Assembly (NCBI GenBank): GCA_964427855.1
Contig: CAYRVH010000002.1
Location: forward strand, 44,940-108,939
DNA from: JAUPKT01 sp964427855
GTDB lineage: Bacteria > Desulfobacterota > Desulfomonilia > Desulfomonilales > Desulfomonilaceae
Length of the DNA stretch: 64,000 nucleotides
Direction of reading: 5' to 3'
Of this stretch, positions 52,154-60,841 are shown in pieces (position 1 is the first letter of the stretch; each line of letters starts with the position of its first letter). The notes under the pieces are model-generated. The model ran no database searches. It saw only the letters and a program-made list of their open reading frames with translations, and was not told where the DNA came from. A program made the position numbers and the translations under genes.

Positions 52154-53533
52154 GTGAAACGCGATGAGATTATTTATTACTGGCATGCCATAATAGAAAC
52201 CATGATGGACGGCCTCATGGTCGTAGATCGTGATGGCATGATCGTTTCTGTCAACAACGCAACTGAAGCCATCACGGGATATTCCAGAGAGGAACTCATC
52301 GGGAGCCAGTGCACAATACTTCGTTGTGATAATTGTTCGGCGCGTGTGGTGAGCGAGAACGTCTTTATATGCGATTTATTCGAAACCCGTCACGGCGAGA
52401 GAAGAAAATGTGTAATTCGAAGGAAAGACGGTTCATCGCTGCCAGTCATGAAAAACGCTTCACTGCTCTTAGGGGAAGACAAACAAATCATCGGAGCAGT
52501 CGAAACGCTCTTAGACCTGAGTGAAATAGCTTCCCGCGACGAACAGATTGCAAAGCTTAATTCCGTCCTCAGAGACAGAGACCATTTTCACGGCATCTTG
52601 GGCAAGTCACGGCTTATGCGGTCGGTCTTTGATTTGATCGGGGACGCAGCCCAATCTGAAGCTCCAATCATTATTTACGGTGAAAGCGGTACAGGCAAAG
52701 AACTGGTCGCTGCTGCCATCCATAAATTGGGGAAACGCAGCGCTAGTCCTTTCGTCAAAGTAAATTGCGCAGCCCTAAGCGAATCTTTGTTCGAAAGCGA
52801 GCTATTCGGCCATGTCAAGGGCGCATATACAGGCGCAGATCGGACGAGAATGGGGCGGTTTGAACTCGCACATAAGGGAGACATCTTCCTCGACGAAATA
52901 GGAGACATCCCTTTGTCAATGCAAGTGAAAATCCTCAGAGTGATTCAAGAAAAGGAGTTCGAGCGTGTCGGTGATAGTAGGCCGGTCAAAGTCGATGTGA
53001 GAATCATTTCTGCTACCCATAGGGATTTGAGAGACATGATTAGCAAGAATCTCTTCCGAGAAGACCTGTTTTATCGATTGAACGTAATCCCCATCCGGCT
53101 CCCGCCACTGAGGGAAAGGAGGGAAGATTTGCCGATGCTTATTGGGCATTTTCTTGAAGAAAACAGACTAAAAACAGGCAAGAACATTGCGACTGTAAGT
53201 CCAGACGCTATGGAAATGCTCCTCTCTTACGATTGGCCTGGTAATATTCGCGAGTTGATTAACGCCCTGGAATACGCTTTCGTGGTGTGCCGTACAAACT
53301 GTATAGAAGTTGTAAACCTTCCTGAGTCCATTGTGGCAGGTAAGAATAAGAAGCCTTCGTCGCTGAACAGGCCACATTTGATGAATTCTGATGCTGAAAA
53401 GATACTCAATGCTCTGACACAAGCGGGAGGCAGGAAGAAAAAGGCAGCGGAATTGCTTGGAATCAGCCGTCAAGCGCTATGGAAAAAGATGTCAAAACTA
53501 GGCCTCAGAACCCCTATAACCACACCTTCTTGA
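52154..53533 (+). CDS. PAS - sigma54 AAA+ - Fis-type transcriptional activator
   Basis: The 459-residue product has a PAS domain (residues ~10-125) with five cysteines (C53, C58, C61, C73, C86), a sigma54-activator AAA+ domain with Walker A GESGTGKE (176-183), GAYTGA (223-228), Walker B IFLDEIGD and the arginine-finger region FREDLFYRLNV, and a C-terminal Fis helix-turn-helix (AELLGISRQALWKKMSKLG). There is no receiver or transmembrane segment, so it senses a cytoplasmic signal. It starts at GTG 52154 after CAGGAGGG. Its divergence from the sigma54 promoter of the tusA operon makes it the likely activator. Confidence 0.95.
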   Translation: MKRDEIIYYWHAIIETMMDGLMVVDRDGMIVSVNNATEAITGYSREELIGSQCTILRCDNCSARVVSENVFICDLFETRHGERRKCVIRRKDGSSLPVMKNASLLLGEDKQIIGAVETLLDLSEIASRDEQIAKLNSVLRDRDHFHGILGKSRLMRSVFDLIGDAAQSEAPIIIYGESGTGKELVAAAIHKLGKRSASPFVKVNCAALSESLFESELFGHVKGAYTGADRTRMGRFELAHKGDIFLDEIGDIPLSMQVKILRVIQEKEFERVGDSRPVKVDVRIISATHRDLRDMISKNLFREDLFYRLNVIPIRLPPLRERREDLPMLIGHFLEENRLKTGKNIATVSPDAMEMLLSYDWPGNIRELINALEYAFVVCRTNCIEVVNLPESIVAGKNKKPSSLNRPHLMNSDAEKILNALTQAGGRKKKAAELLGISRQALWKKMSKLGLRTPITTPS

Positions 53534-53756
53534 GGAAGGCGTACTCTCACGTCAGTCTGAGCCATTGTAAAAATGCGCAGAATAATCAGACTGACAATGA
53601 AGCTAAAGAAACGCTAAGAGGGCAGCAGCTAAGGCGGCCTGCGACGCTACATATTCGGCCAAGATCGGATAACGCTTCATGAGAAATTGTGGTATAACCT
53701 TATCGGGCATTGTTGCGATCGCCTGGCCGCATGAAACGGAGTGACGCGTCACCGCA

Positions 53757-53957
53757 ATGAACGGACCAATCCTCACGAGAAAATTTCGGTGCTTGAACTG
53801 CATCCACGAGTGGGAAGTTCCATTCGGGACAGGACGCCAGCTTGTGTGTCCGAAATGCGGAGATACCCGGATTCATAGGACCAATCCGGGCGTCATGCCG
53901 GCGACTTGTCGTCGCAAGGGGCGCAAAGGCTTCGGTTGGCGTAACCAACATCAATAG
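53757..53957 (+). CDS. Small zinc-ribbon protein
   Basis: The 66-residue product has two Cys pairs, CLNC and CPKC, about 17 residues apart (RCLNCIHEWEVPFG...LVCPKCGD), forming a zinc ribbon, followed by a basic tail (CRRKGRKGFGWRN). Similar small proteins occur next to NifX/NifB-like iron-molybdenum cofactor-binding domain proteins. It ends 3 bases before the CDF-NifX fusion gene, so the two are cotranscribed. No strong ribosome binding site is seen. 53534-53756 upstream holds nothing I can identify. Confidence 0.7.
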   Translation: MNGPILTRKFRCLNCIHEWEVPFGTGRQLVCPKCGDTRIHRTNPGVMPATCRRKGRKGFGWRNQHQ

Positions 53958-53960
53958 CCC

Positions 53961-55163
53961 ATGAATTCTTACTCGCGGGTCGCCGCCTACTCGTGTCTGA
54001 CAAATCTTCTCCTCACAGGCCTGAAATACGGCCTTGCAGAGGCTTCAGGCAGTCTTGCCCTCCGAGCCGACGCCATCCATTCTCTGGGGGATGTCATATC
54101 GTCGGCAACTATTTTCGTCGGCATCGTCATTTCCAGTCGCAAAACGAAAACATTTCCTGAAGGGCTGTACAAAGTTGAGAATCTCGTCGCGCTTGTGTCT
54201 TCCTTGTTTATCTTGTATGCGGCGTTCGAGATCGTCTCCGATGCCATTGGCTCTTCCGAGCCCGGACCATTGCACAACGTTCCGCTTATCGTGTTGGGAA
54301 TCATGCTGATCATAATTGTCACGTTTTCATTTTCCCGATACGAGTTGCGCGTCGGTCTTCAAGTGGGCTCGCCGAGTTTGGTGGCAGATGCAAAGCATAT
54401 CTATTCGGATCTCTTGTCCACCATGGTGATCTTGGCTTCAGTCGTGGGCGCGCAGCTAGGCTATTATCTAGATCGGTACGTCGCAATATTCGTGGCCTTC
54501 CTTGTAGGTCGAGCCGGCTTTCAGATCATGACCGACGCCGTGAAAGTACTCCTTGACGCCACCCTTGACCACGCTACCCTCGATGAAATCCGGAAGATCA
54601 TGGAAAGCCACCCTGATGTGAGTGAGGTCGTCTCAATAGGTGGTCGCAATTCCGGAAGATACAAGTTCGTCGAGTTCTCCCTTCGCATGCGAACAAGGCT
54701 GCTCAGAGAAGCGCACCAGATAGTCTCGCATCTCGAAGAAGAGATTCTCGACCGGTGGCCGGATATCGACAAGATTCTCATCCACTACGAGCCTGATCAA
54801 ATACAGACCTGGCGCATCGCAGTCCCTATAGACGTTGAACATGACGCGAAACCAAACGAACAGAGCATCATATCCAATCATTTTGGAGACGCACACTTTT
54901 TTGCTATATTAGTCAAAAATATGGCGACAGGTCATGTCCGCTGCGAGTCATACATGAAGAACCCTTTCCGAACACTTGAACGACAGAAAGGGGTGCGCGT
55001 TGCTGAATTCCTGGCCGAACAAGGTGTTGACGAGGTCATGTGCAAGGCCGATCTCACAGGTAAAGGGGCGTGGTATGCCTTGGAAGCCCTGGAAATAGTC
55101 TTTTCGCGCACTGAATTGACGCGGTTATCGGAGGTGATTGCCGAGGTCTCTCGAGAGTCGTGA
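53961..55163 (+). CDS. Cation diffusion facilitator transporter fused to a NifX/NifB-type cofactor-binding domain
   Basis: The 400-residue product has a CDF transporter in residues 1 to ~290: transmembrane helices, LALRADAIHSLGDVISSATI with the metal-binding Asp/His set, a second DAKHIYSDLLS, and a cytoplasmic domain (VLLDATLDHATLDEI...HYEPD). A further ~100 residues (RIAVPIDVEHD...ISNHFGDAHFFAI...RVAEFLAEQGVDEVMC) match the dinitrogenase iron-molybdenum cofactor-binding domain. Such fusions are found in anaerobes and may couple metal export to sensing or delivery of iron-sulfur or metal clusters. The substrate metal cannot be told from sequence. Confidence 0.9.
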   Translation: MNSYSRVAAYSCLTNLLLTGLKYGLAEASGSLALRADAIHSLGDVISSATIFVGIVISSRKTKTFPEGLYKVENLVALVSSLFILYAAFEIVSDAIGSSEPGPLHNVPLIVLGIMLIIIVTFSFSRYELRVGLQVGSPSLVADAKHIYSDLLSTMVILASVVGAQLGYYLDRYVAIFVAFLVGRAGFQIMTDAVKVLLDATLDHATLDEIRKIMESHPDVSEVVSIGGRNSGRYKFVEFSLRMRTRLLREAHQIVSHLEEEILDRWPDIDKILIHYEPDQIQTWRIAVPIDVEHDAKPNEQSIISNHFGDAHFFAILVKNMATGHVRCESYMKNPFRTLERQKGVRVAEFLAEQGVDEVMCKADLTGKGAWYALEALEIVFSRTELTRLSEVIAEVSRES

Positions 55164-55720
55164 CCACCCCATTTGGTTTCCATGTGGCGGGATGAACGTG
55201 AAATGTCTCTCGCGTTTTTCAAAGCAATCACACCCTGAGACGCAGTTTGCAATTTACATCGATTCTGGGCAAGCGACAATCGCCTGCCAGAGAGTGTTTC
55301 AGGTCAGTGTTGTCAGATGCGGACTTGTTCCGCGATCGTTAACAATAGAGGCCAATCGCTTGTGAGGTGAACAGCAATCGGTTCAGGGTAATATAAAGTT
55401 TCTCAAAAACAAACGCCGGCTGCGGGATGATGCGCCAAACTAGCGAGGGAGACGTGCGAGGCGCAAGAGGTGGGCCGTCCGAGGAAGGCGCTAACATGAT
55501 CGTCCCTACGCGTACGAATCCTTTATTTCGAGGCGATGACGCACAGTAAGCCTTCGCCGCCCAATTCGCGATCCATTCAGTCGTGCGAAGAATCGCAACA
55601 TGCGTGGCACCATCCGTGTGAGGCACAGCTGGCATATAGGGCGATTCGCTGACAGAATCTCTGGCAACAGCCGGCGCGCCAGTGTCTTTGCGGGAAGCCC
55701 CCGGTGAGAGGAAGCCAAAA
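55164..55720. other. Intergenic stretch between the CDF gene and the PLC-like gene
   Basis: About 560 bases. A minus-strand frame of 98 codons (55339-55635) has no ribosome binding site or motif. I see no gene, repeat or clear promoter. Confidence 0.45.
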
Positions 55721-58156
55721 ATGATGGCAAAATCCCATTACTGGGTAGTATCAGACGCGGTAGCCTATATCAAAAAGTTCGGCAGCGAGGCTGATAAAAG
55801 CGCGTTGCAAACCTTCGAATTGGCCTATGGGGCCAAGAAACCCCTCGCTGAAATTCCTCCACATCAGAGCGCAGTGGAACGTTTGGTCGGCTTCGAGTCA
55901 TTGCACACGGATAAATTCGGGGATTTGGCGCTCTCGCTCCGAGGAATACCTGGCCCAACAAAGCGAAATGTCGTCGGCCTGGGGTTCCATATGTTTACCG
56001 CTTTTAATCACTTCATCAATCCCTTGCCGGACGCCGACGTCCCTTGGCCGAACTCAAGCGGTTACGCCTATGAAACCTCCTCTATGAGGGGGATTGATTC
56101 GCTTGTGGTCAAGGGGATTTCCGACCATCTCCTCGGAATAGTCGATGTGGAGAATTCCCTTGTCCTCGAGCGTCTGAGAACTTCTTGGCAGGCAGGGGAG
56201 GAGGCGTGGGATCAAAACTTCAACCGATCGCTTAGCGCGACGAAATTCGCTCCGTGGAACGTGCTCGCCAGATTTTATTATGAGCAGCTCATCGAGTACC
56301 ACTATGAACCCTTGGAAGTCCGAGGGCCGAACCAGTTTATAGTCGGAGCCCAACTCATGGGACCTGTGGTGCACGCTGCCGCCGACGCCTGCTCAGTGCA
56401 GCACGTCCGTTCAACGCTGGGCTTCGGGCATGTTATCTGGGAAAATTATCTTAAATCAAAATGTTATAACAGGCAGATCAACGCAAATGTTCAGACGATA
56501 CGTGAGTTCTTCGCGGATCCCCTCTTTTTCCAGCCTCCCACCATCCAGGAGGGACCATTAACCGGATGCCTTGACATTGGCGCCTTTGTGAATTGCCTTG
56601 CCATAAAAACAGCCGAACGACTGCAAATGTCCACCCGTCAAGATTGGCAAAAACTATGGCGCGCGGGCGACGACTTTTGGCGCAGGTATCTTCTCGGCGC
56701 GGCGATGAGAGAGGACGCTGAATATCTCTACAACATGGCCGTGGCAGCGACCGTGAAGGTATTGATACGATCCTATGAAGACCTGGTGAGACGTGGCATT
56801 CTGTCCCCAGGCAGCGGGCTCACATACCCAAAGAAGCTTCCCAGACTGGATCTCGTCCAGGACAACTATCCGGCGTTGCCGGAGAAAAAGCTGATTGACG
56901 GGGTTCCCTCGGAAGAAGTCATGCCGGTTCCTTTCTCCAAAGCGGAGGACATCTTGGGATTCCATCCAAAGGGCCCCAATGAGTTGCAGCAGCATCTCCA
57001 TGACCTGAACGCGCTGATGCAAGCCCCCGGTTCGAATCTGATGGCGCTAAAGAAGTTGCTAGGCAGGATTGAGGATCAACTTATTCAGCAGTACGAAAGA
57101 ATGTCTTGCCAAGAAGGAGAATCATTTTGTCCCCTGAGGGCCCTTGAAAAGATTCCTCTAGAGTCGGACCTCAGCGCACATTTCGGCGCAGCCACGTTTC
57201 GTATGCCTTCTTCCGAGGAGTGCGATGATCCTCAGCTGTTCGAAAAATATATACGAATGTCGGACGCCCACGCCGCGAAGGCCTATGAATTACAGCTTAC
57301 CCAAATCATCGCAGGTCTCAAATTTGCGCTGCGCAAGTTCCAAGGGCAGCCCGCGGTGGTCGAGCGATTCAACCGAGTCCTCGAAAATATAGAAGCGGTC
57401 AGGGGCGAAGCCGTAGGAAAATGGGCGACCTCGGTCGCGGCATACGAGGTTTCCTCCAGTGCCAGGGCCGCGTCAGATCGTTCCCCAGAAAAAGAAGCTG
57501 GGGCCGAATCCGTTTCTGGAAGAATTTTCAAAGCTGTTCTCGACTGGCTCTCCCCTCTCACCCGTGTACCAGTGACAGCCTTGGCCACCGTGGCCGCAGC
57601 CGTATTGCTTGTAGTCGTCCTCATCCCCCACGGCGTCGAAGAACCCTTTATCGGGGTCAGTTCGGAGAAATGGGAGAAGCCGCAAATCACCCTCATGGCG
57701 CCTAAATCTGTCACAAAGAAGCCTATAAAGGAAGCTGAAGTGAGCAAGCCGCGCCTCGCGGTACTCCTCTACTTCAAAGGTTTCAAAAAACGGCCGCCTC
57801 AGCAGGAGATAGACGCGTGGTATAGGGCGGCGCAGCCCAGGGGGCCGGCAGCGGACCGCTTCGATGTCGTAAGTCCGGAAAAAGTGAGTAAAGCCATTTC
57901 AGGCGTAAAAGAGGCAGGCGCAGGGATCGACCAGGCCCTTGAGGTGCTCAAAGAACGGCTGAACATCACGAGGGCCATCATGGTAACCATCACGGCGAAG
58001 GGAGATGCATTCTTCGTGGAGAGCGCGTTCAAAGACCTCGACGCGGGCAAGGTCAACATCATAAAGCCTGAGCAGCCCGTCAAGGGAGAAGCGCTTCGGC
58101 AGTCCATAGAGAAGAGTGTAGCCGCACAGATCACGAGCAACGAAACTGATTCTTGA
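55721..58156 (+). CDS. Large membrane protein with a phospholipase C-type zinc signature
   Basis: From ATG 55721 (GAGAGGA about 9 bases upstream) the product has 811 residues. The N-terminal region carries the pattern H218-x3-D222-x5-H228-x8-H237-x3-E241, the same order as the zinc ligands of clostridial alpha-toxin/zinc-dependent phospholipase C, and further His/Trp residues (SHYWVV at the N-terminus, GFHMFTAFNHFINP). One membrane segment lies near residues 616-636 (ALATVAAAVLLVVVLIP), followed by a ~170-residue domain resembling CsgG/LpoB-like periplasmic folds. No N-terminal signal peptide is visible, so the zinc domain would be cytoplasmic unless exported otherwise. Function unknown. Confidence 0.7.
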   Translation: MMAKSHYWVVSDAVAYIKKFGSEADKSALQTFELAYGAKKPLAEIPPHQSAVERLVGFESLHTDKFGDLALSLRGIPGPTKRNVVGLGFHMFTAFNHFINPLPDADVPWPNSSGYAYETSSMRGIDSLVVKGISDHLLGIVDVENSLVLERLRTSWQAGEEAWDQNFNRSLSATKFAPWNVLARFYYEQLIEYHYEPLEVRGPNQFIVGAQLMGPVVHAAADACSVQHVRSTLGFGHVIWENYLKSKCYNRQINANVQTIREFFADPLFFQPPTIQEGPLTGCLDIGAFVNCLAIKTAERLQMSTRQDWQKLWRAGDDFWRRYLLGAAMREDAEYLYNMAVAATVKVLIRSYEDLVRRGILSPGSGLTYPKKLPRLDLVQDNYPALPEKKLIDGVPSEEVMPVPFSKAEDILGFHPKGPNELQQHLHDLNALMQAPGSNLMALKKLLGRIEDQLIQQYERMSCQEGESFCPLRALEKIPLESDLSAHFGAATFRMPSSEECDDPQLFEKYIRMSDAHAAKAYELQLTQIIAGLKFALRKFQGQPAVVERFNRVLENIEAVRGEAVGKWATSVAAYEVSSSARAASDRSPEKEAGAESVSGRIFKAVLDWLSPLTRVPVTALATVAAAVLLVVVLIPHGVEEPFIGVSSEKWEKPQITLMAPKSVTKKPIKEAEVSKPRLAVLLYFKGFKKRPPQQEIDAWYRAAQPRGPAADRFDVVSPEKVSKAISGVKEAGAGIDQALEVLKERLNITRAIMVTITAKGDAFFVESAFKDLDAGKVNIIKPEQPVKGEALRQSIEKSVAAQITSNETDS

Positions 58157-58265
58157 CATTTCCAAAGAGATTGCCGAGTCGCGCGGGCCATGCCGCGAGT
58201 CCCTCCTCGCGCTATTGAAGAGCTTCTATGAGGAGGCCGTCTTTCGCCTTGTCGCGCCATGGACG

Positions 58266-59168
58266 CTATTCTGCAACAAGCACCGGCACAGCCCGCGGTA
58301 TCAACTGAATTTCTATGGGGGTCGTCCCCGCGTAGGTCCCGTCGATCTGTACAGGCGTCGAAGAGGACGCGTAGATGCGAACATGCGTACCCCTCTCGTG
58401 AGACATCCAAGGCACGTACGGGGTGAGCCTTAAAAGCGCAGCCATAAAAGAACACAAATGAACCGCCAAACTCCTCTCGTGGAACAAACATATATCGAAT
58501 GCGCCCGTGTCCATGGATGCGCTCTTGCAAAACACGAATATGCCCCCGTAATGGCTGACTTTGGTGATAATGACCCCGCGGACTCTTTCCGCTTCTTTGC
58601 CATCGATCTGGACTTCCACATCGGTGAGGCCATGGCGAAAAATGGCTCTCATAATGGGCAAGGCGTACGCGAGGTAGCCTAACCCTATTTTGGGTTGCTC
58701 GGCCATAACCTTCGTGACCAAGGCGTCAAAGCCTGCGCTCGTCTGGAGGAGAAAACGGTGCGCGCCGACCAGCCCCATGTCAATCCTTCGGATCGCGCCG
58801 TGCTCGATCAATGGAATGAGTTTCGATGGTTTTCTCGGCGTCTTCAGGTGATGCGCCAGTTGGTTTGCCGTGCCTGTGGCAAAGTGAATTATGGGTATCG
58901 GAAATGGCTCCTCCAGCCCGTTGAGCACCTCGTTGACCGTGCCATCTCCGCCGGCTATGACGATCCTGTCGCACGGTGGAGTGATGCGACGGGCTCGATC
59001 CGTCGCGTCCCCGGGCTTCTTGGTGATATATACTTCTACACGGTGATTCCTTGACCGGAGCAGCTCCGCCAGGATGCGGGTTTTCTTTATTGCCTTGCCT
59101 TTTCCCGCGACCGGGTTAGCGATGATCAGGATATCCCTGACGGGCGCGTCCTTCACGATGATCCTCAT
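58266..59168 (-). CDS. Diacylglycerol kinase-family lipid kinase (YegS/BmrU type)
   Basis: The 300-residue product has IIANPVAGKGKAIK, the nucleotide-binding VIAGGDGTVNEVLNGL, FATGTANQLAHHL and the C-terminal IYASSSTPVQIDGTYAG. These mark the DAGK catalytic domain of lipid kinases such as YegS. It probably phosphorylates diacylglycerol or a related lipid to recycle it into phosphatidate. The convergent neighbour is the PLC-like protein, and a phospholipase C would make exactly this kinase's substrate; this pairing is suggestive only. It lies 27 bases after the MATE gene on the same strand. Confidence 0.88.
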   Translation of the reverse strand: MRIIVKDAPVRDILIIANPVAGKGKAIKKTRILAELLRSRNHRVEVYITKKPGDATDRARRITPPCDRIVIAGGDGTVNEVLNGLEEPFPIPIIHFATGTANQLAHHLKTPRKPSKLIPLIEHGAIRRIDMGLVGAHRFLLQTSAGFDALVTKVMAEQPKIGLGYLAYALPIMRAIFRHGLTDVEVQIDGKEAERVRGVIITKVSHYGGIFVFCKSASMDTGAFDICLFHERSLAVHLCSFMAALLRLTPYVPWMSHERGTHVRIYASSSTPVQIDGTYAGTTPIEIQLIPRAVPVLVAE

Positions 59169-59195
59169 TCACGTTGAGCGGCGGCGATGATTCTC

Positions 59196-60647
59196 TCACT
59201 GCTCGCTGCCTTCTGTCTGCCCGCTAGGCGCCTCAGCAACGCTTTTGCTGGGCAGGCATGCCTCCCATAGCAGCTTATTTTGGGACTTGTCTCTCGATGC
59301 TGTCGTCCATTCTCCTCGAGAGAACCGTTTGATGAAGAGGCCGCACATAAAAGCTATAGAACACGTCATCGCCCACCATACACCAACCGGGCCCACTCCG
59401 AATACGTATATGGTCGCCAAAATAAAAGGAATGCGCAAAAACCACATACCAGTCACGATGATCTTCATGCTCCCGTATGTATCTCCTGCGCCCTGGATAG
59501 CCCCGGCCAGTGTGATTCCCACCGCGAGAAAAGGCGTACCTAGCATATTGATGCGCAGATATCGAATCATTTCCTCCAAGACTGGCTGATCGTGGACAAG
59601 CCACGACGCCACCTCCGGCGCAAACACAAATATCAGCCCTGAGGGAACCAAGATAATGACCAAGCAGAGCCAAGCGGCCACTCGAGCGCCTCTCTGCGCG
59701 CCGGCAATATCACCCGCGCCAATACGATTCCCCGTCATCACCGCCGCTGCCATGTTAAGGGCAAAAATCGGGAGGAAAATGACCGCCTCGACCCGGACGC
59801 CTGCTGTCATTGCGGCGAGCGCTGTTATTTCCCCGTTCCTAATGCTTCCCACCAAATGATACACCACAAGTGTTCCCACATTCCAAGACGTTTGTTGCAG
59901 CACGGTGGGGATCCCCAACTTAAGGAGATTCCTCATGCAGGGGCTCAATGGCCGAAAGATGGAACCAAATGATATGGCGTAGGCCCCTCTCATCACAAAC
60001 ACAAGATTCAAACACATACCGAGCGTCGTACTGATAGCCGTGGCCCAGGCAATCCCAATGTATCCCATTCCTGGAATCGGGCCATAACCGAAGGCGAGGA
60101 CTAGGTCTGCCACCACATTCAGCGACGACGCCGCAAAACTGTTCACCATGGTGATACGCACCCGGCCGGAAGACCGCAATACGCCGCTGGTGAGGATCAT
60201 TACATAGGTGGGAATGAGTACCAGCGAGAATATTCGAAGAAAATTCTCTGCAATATTCTGTATCTCGGCAGGCATTCCCGCAAGTTTTACGATGAGATGG
60301 GGAAAAAGCTGAGAGAGCAAGGTAATGGCGCCGGCTACGCATATACCCACCAAAAGGGAGTTCGCACCGATGACTCCCACACCCTCACACGACTGGGCAC
60401 CGTAGGCTTGGGATACCATGGACACCGTACCAACATTGAGGCCGTTGGCCAGTATCATCAGCGTCCAGTAAAGCTGGCCCACATAGCCGACTGCTGCCAG
60501 AACCTCCGTGCCAAGATAACCAGCGACAAAGACATCAGTGAAACCAATGAGAAACTGAAAGAACATGATCAGGATCATGGGCCACCCAAGGGCCCACGAT
60601 TCACGCAAGGACCGCAGTACATTCTCGTCAAAAAACCGGCTTGTCAT
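59196..60647 (-). CDS. MATE-family efflux transporter
   Basis: The 483-residue product (ATG 60647) has about twelve membrane helices and the MATE repeats: SWALGWPMILIMFFQFLIGFTDVFVAGYLG, MVSQAYGAQ, and MTGNRIGAGDIAGAQRGARVAAWL in the second half. It likely exports organic cations or drugs by ion antiport; it could also belong to the subgroup that moves lipid-linked compounds. It is followed by the lipid kinase gene on the same strand. Confidence 0.93.
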   Translation of the reverse strand: MTSRFFDENVLRSLRESWALGWPMILIMFFQFLIGFTDVFVAGYLGTEVLAAVGYVGQLYWTLMILANGLNVGTVSMVSQAYGAQSCEGVGVIGANSLLVGICVAGAITLLSQLFPHLIVKLAGMPAEIQNIAENFLRIFSLVLIPTYVMILTSGVLRSSGRVRITMVNSFAASSLNVVADLVLAFGYGPIPGMGYIGIAWATAISTTLGMCLNLVFVMRGAYAISFGSIFRPLSPCMRNLLKLGIPTVLQQTSWNVGTLVVYHLVGSIRNGEITALAAMTAGVRVEAVIFLPIFALNMAAAVMTGNRIGAGDIAGAQRGARVAAWLCLVIILVPSGLIFVFAPEVASWLVHDQPVLEEMIRYLRINMLGTPFLAVGITLAGAIQGAGDTYGSMKIIVTGMWFLRIPFILATIYVFGVGPVGVWWAMTCSIAFMCGLFIKRFSRGEWTTASRDKSQNKLLWEACLPSKSVAEAPSGQTEGSEQ

Positions 60648-60758
60648 CAATTAGCCACGGCCTTCAGCATTCACTAAGGATTCAGTCCCAGTCCCCGATC
60701 ATATCACCCCCGTTGAACTATATCGAGTCGCGTCGGAAAATTGTCCCAGAACACTTTA

Positions 60759-60787
60759 TTGAATTCTACAAGGGGAGTCTCTATATT
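60759..60787 (+). promoter_or_regulatory. Promoter of carB
   Basis: TTGAAT (60759-60764) and TATATT (60782-60787) are separated by exactly 17 bases and lie 55 bases before the carB start codon. Confidence 0.7.
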
Positions 60788-60841
60788 GCGAGACGAAATA
60801 ACATGCCGCGCATTCCTCTTCAGCGGATAAGAGTAAGGATT

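Noticed and set aside
55339..55635. 98-codon minus-strand frame between the CDF and PLC-like genes
   Set aside because: No start signal or motif.
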